DNA of 35,520 nucleotides, from contig JABIZD010000058.1 in assembly GCA_018666555.1 (NCBI GenBank), positions 1 to 35,520 on the forward strand, read 5' to 3'. The notes beneath the pieces are model-generated. The model had not been told where the DNA came from. It was given only the letters and a program-made list of their open reading frames with translations, and made no database searches. This document shows positions 34,738-35,520 of the stretch, one piece after another. Position numbers and translations under genes: made by a program. How positions within the stretch are numbered: position 1 is the first letter of the stretch; every line of letters starts with the position of its first letter. The DNA comes from Gammaproteobacteria bacterium (GTDB lineage: Bacteria; Pseudomonadota; Gammaproteobacteria; Pseudomonadales; Azotimanducaceae).

Positions 34738-35520
34738 CTAATCAAAAAGTGTATCAAACTCCCTTCCAGAATTACTGGTACGAGCCGCCTCAATGCTGCG
34801 TGCTAAAACCGGGATACCTTTTTTTATAAGCTCGTCCGGAACATGACCAAATGCGAGTCGAAGATAAGGCACCTGCTTGCGATCAACATGGAACTCTTTG
34901 CCGGCTGCAAAATAGAAATTATTAGCTGCGGCAACCTGACTCAATTTATCCATATCAGTATCATCCGGTAACCTCACCCAGACGAACAGGCCACCGACTG
35001 GAACAGACCAGACACAGGTGTCTGCCAACGTTTCATTGAGCATCCCACAGACCAGATCACGCTTACGCTTCAGAACTGGATTGGCTGTATCACAATGGGC
35101 CCATATCCCATTTTCATAAAACTTTGCCAAAACGGCAGCTGTAAAATAGTTACTACCTGCATCAAAGCGCTGGCTAACTATATTATTAAAGTGAGGCTGC
35201 CGGGCAAGCAAATAGCCCAACCTTACCCCAGGGGCGAATATCTTCGATAAGGATCCAATATAAATCTGCTGTTCAGAATCATCCATTGCATATAAAGAAG
35301 GGACTTTGTCACCATCAAAATGAACATCCCCGTAACAATTGTCTTCAACAATAGGTAACTGGTATCGGCCCGCTATTTCAAGTAATTGCTTTTTCCTGTG
35401 TAGTGGCATACAGGTCCCAGTCGGGTTCTGGTAGGTTGTCAGGGTATAAATAAATCGCACCTTTTGCCCTGCTCTGTGCAGTTTTTCGAGCGTCTCGGAC
35501 AAGGCATCCATACGCATGCC
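34738..35520 (-). CDS. PLP-dependent aminotransferase, C-terminal part (truncated by window)
   Basis: The frame is open to the right edge, so the N-terminus lies outside the window. About 260 residues of a fold type I class I/II aminotransferase are visible. YTLTTYQNPTGTCM holds the NPTG motif, VEDNCYGDVHFDG holds the Asp and Tyr that contact the cofactor, and YIGSLSKIFAPGVRLGYLLA holds the PLP-binding Lys with the following Arg. VPVGGLFVWVRLP and the carboxylate-binding Arg in PYLRLAFGHVP complete the C-terminal domain. The pattern resembles the LysN/ARO8 (2-aminoadipate or aromatic) and MocR-associated branch. Whether a GntR DNA-binding domain precedes it cannot be seen. It is on the same strand as, and upstream of, the two-component genes. 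Confidence 0.9.
   Translation of the reverse strand, partial: GMRMDALSETLEKLHRAGQKVRFIYTLTTYQNPTGTCMPLHRKKQLLEIAGRYQLPIVEDNCYGDVHFDGDKVPSLYAMDDSEQQIYIGSLSKIFAPGVRLGYLLARQPHFNNIVSQRFDAGSNYFTAAVLAKFYENGIWAHCDTANPVLKRKRDLVCGMLNETLADTCVWSVPVGGLFVWVRLPDDTDMDKLSQVAAANNFYFAAGKEFHVDRKQVPYLRLAFGHVPDELIKKGIPVLARSIEAARTSNSGREFDTLFD

Overview
This window looks like chromosomal DNA of a Gammaproteobacterium, probably marine and aerobic. The clues are a recC-recB-recD operon, a CYP153-type P450 (a family common in marine hydrocarbon- and fatty-acid-oxidising Gammaproteobacteria), a LytS/LytTR two-component pair and a very large acidic RTX-type surface protein. G+C is near 50% by eye. I saw no rRNA, tRNA, CRISPR array, transposase or phage gene. 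The taxonomic placement is inference from gene content only.

Left part (1-8000). A truncated gene for an exported protein runs off the left edge on the minus strand. Next come an FMN-dependent alpha-hydroxy-acid oxidase (+), a membrane TVP38/VTT domain fused to a flavin disulfide reductase (-), glucose-6-phosphate isomerase (+), a sulfatase / phosphonate-monoester-hydrolase-type enzyme (+) and a Nudix hydrolase (+). A degenerate 20-bp tandem repeat lies just upstream of the Nudix gene.

Middle part (8100-13000). Four minus-strand genes encode a CYP153-like P450, an exported M20 peptidase resembling glutamate carboxypeptidase, a crotonase and an alpha/beta hydrolase. Gaps between them are about 90-300 bp, so they are neighbours with a lipid/aliphatic flavour rather than a proven operon.

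Recombination operon (13465-21969). recC, recB and recD overlap one another and encode all three subunits of the RecBCD helicase-nuclease, with the Walker and nuclease motifs intact in RecB and RecD.

Right part (22067-35520). A single 8.6-kb gene encodes a 2873-residue protein. It has an N-terminal FecR-type domain, a Gly/Pro linker, cadherin/VCBS-like domains, a long beta-helix-like repeat region and two C-terminal RTX modules. It is divergently transcribed from a CaCA-family Ca2+/Na+ antiporter across an AT-rich, palindrome-bearing intergenic region. Beyond the antiporter lies a LytS-type histidine kinase / LytTR regulator pair with an EF-hand gene between them. RTX repeats, a Ca2+ antiporter and EF-hands close to a two-component system suggest a calcium-linked surface-adhesion locus. 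This is the most interesting hypothesis in the window, and it rests on proximity and family knowledge only. A truncated PLP-dependent aminotransferase closes the window.
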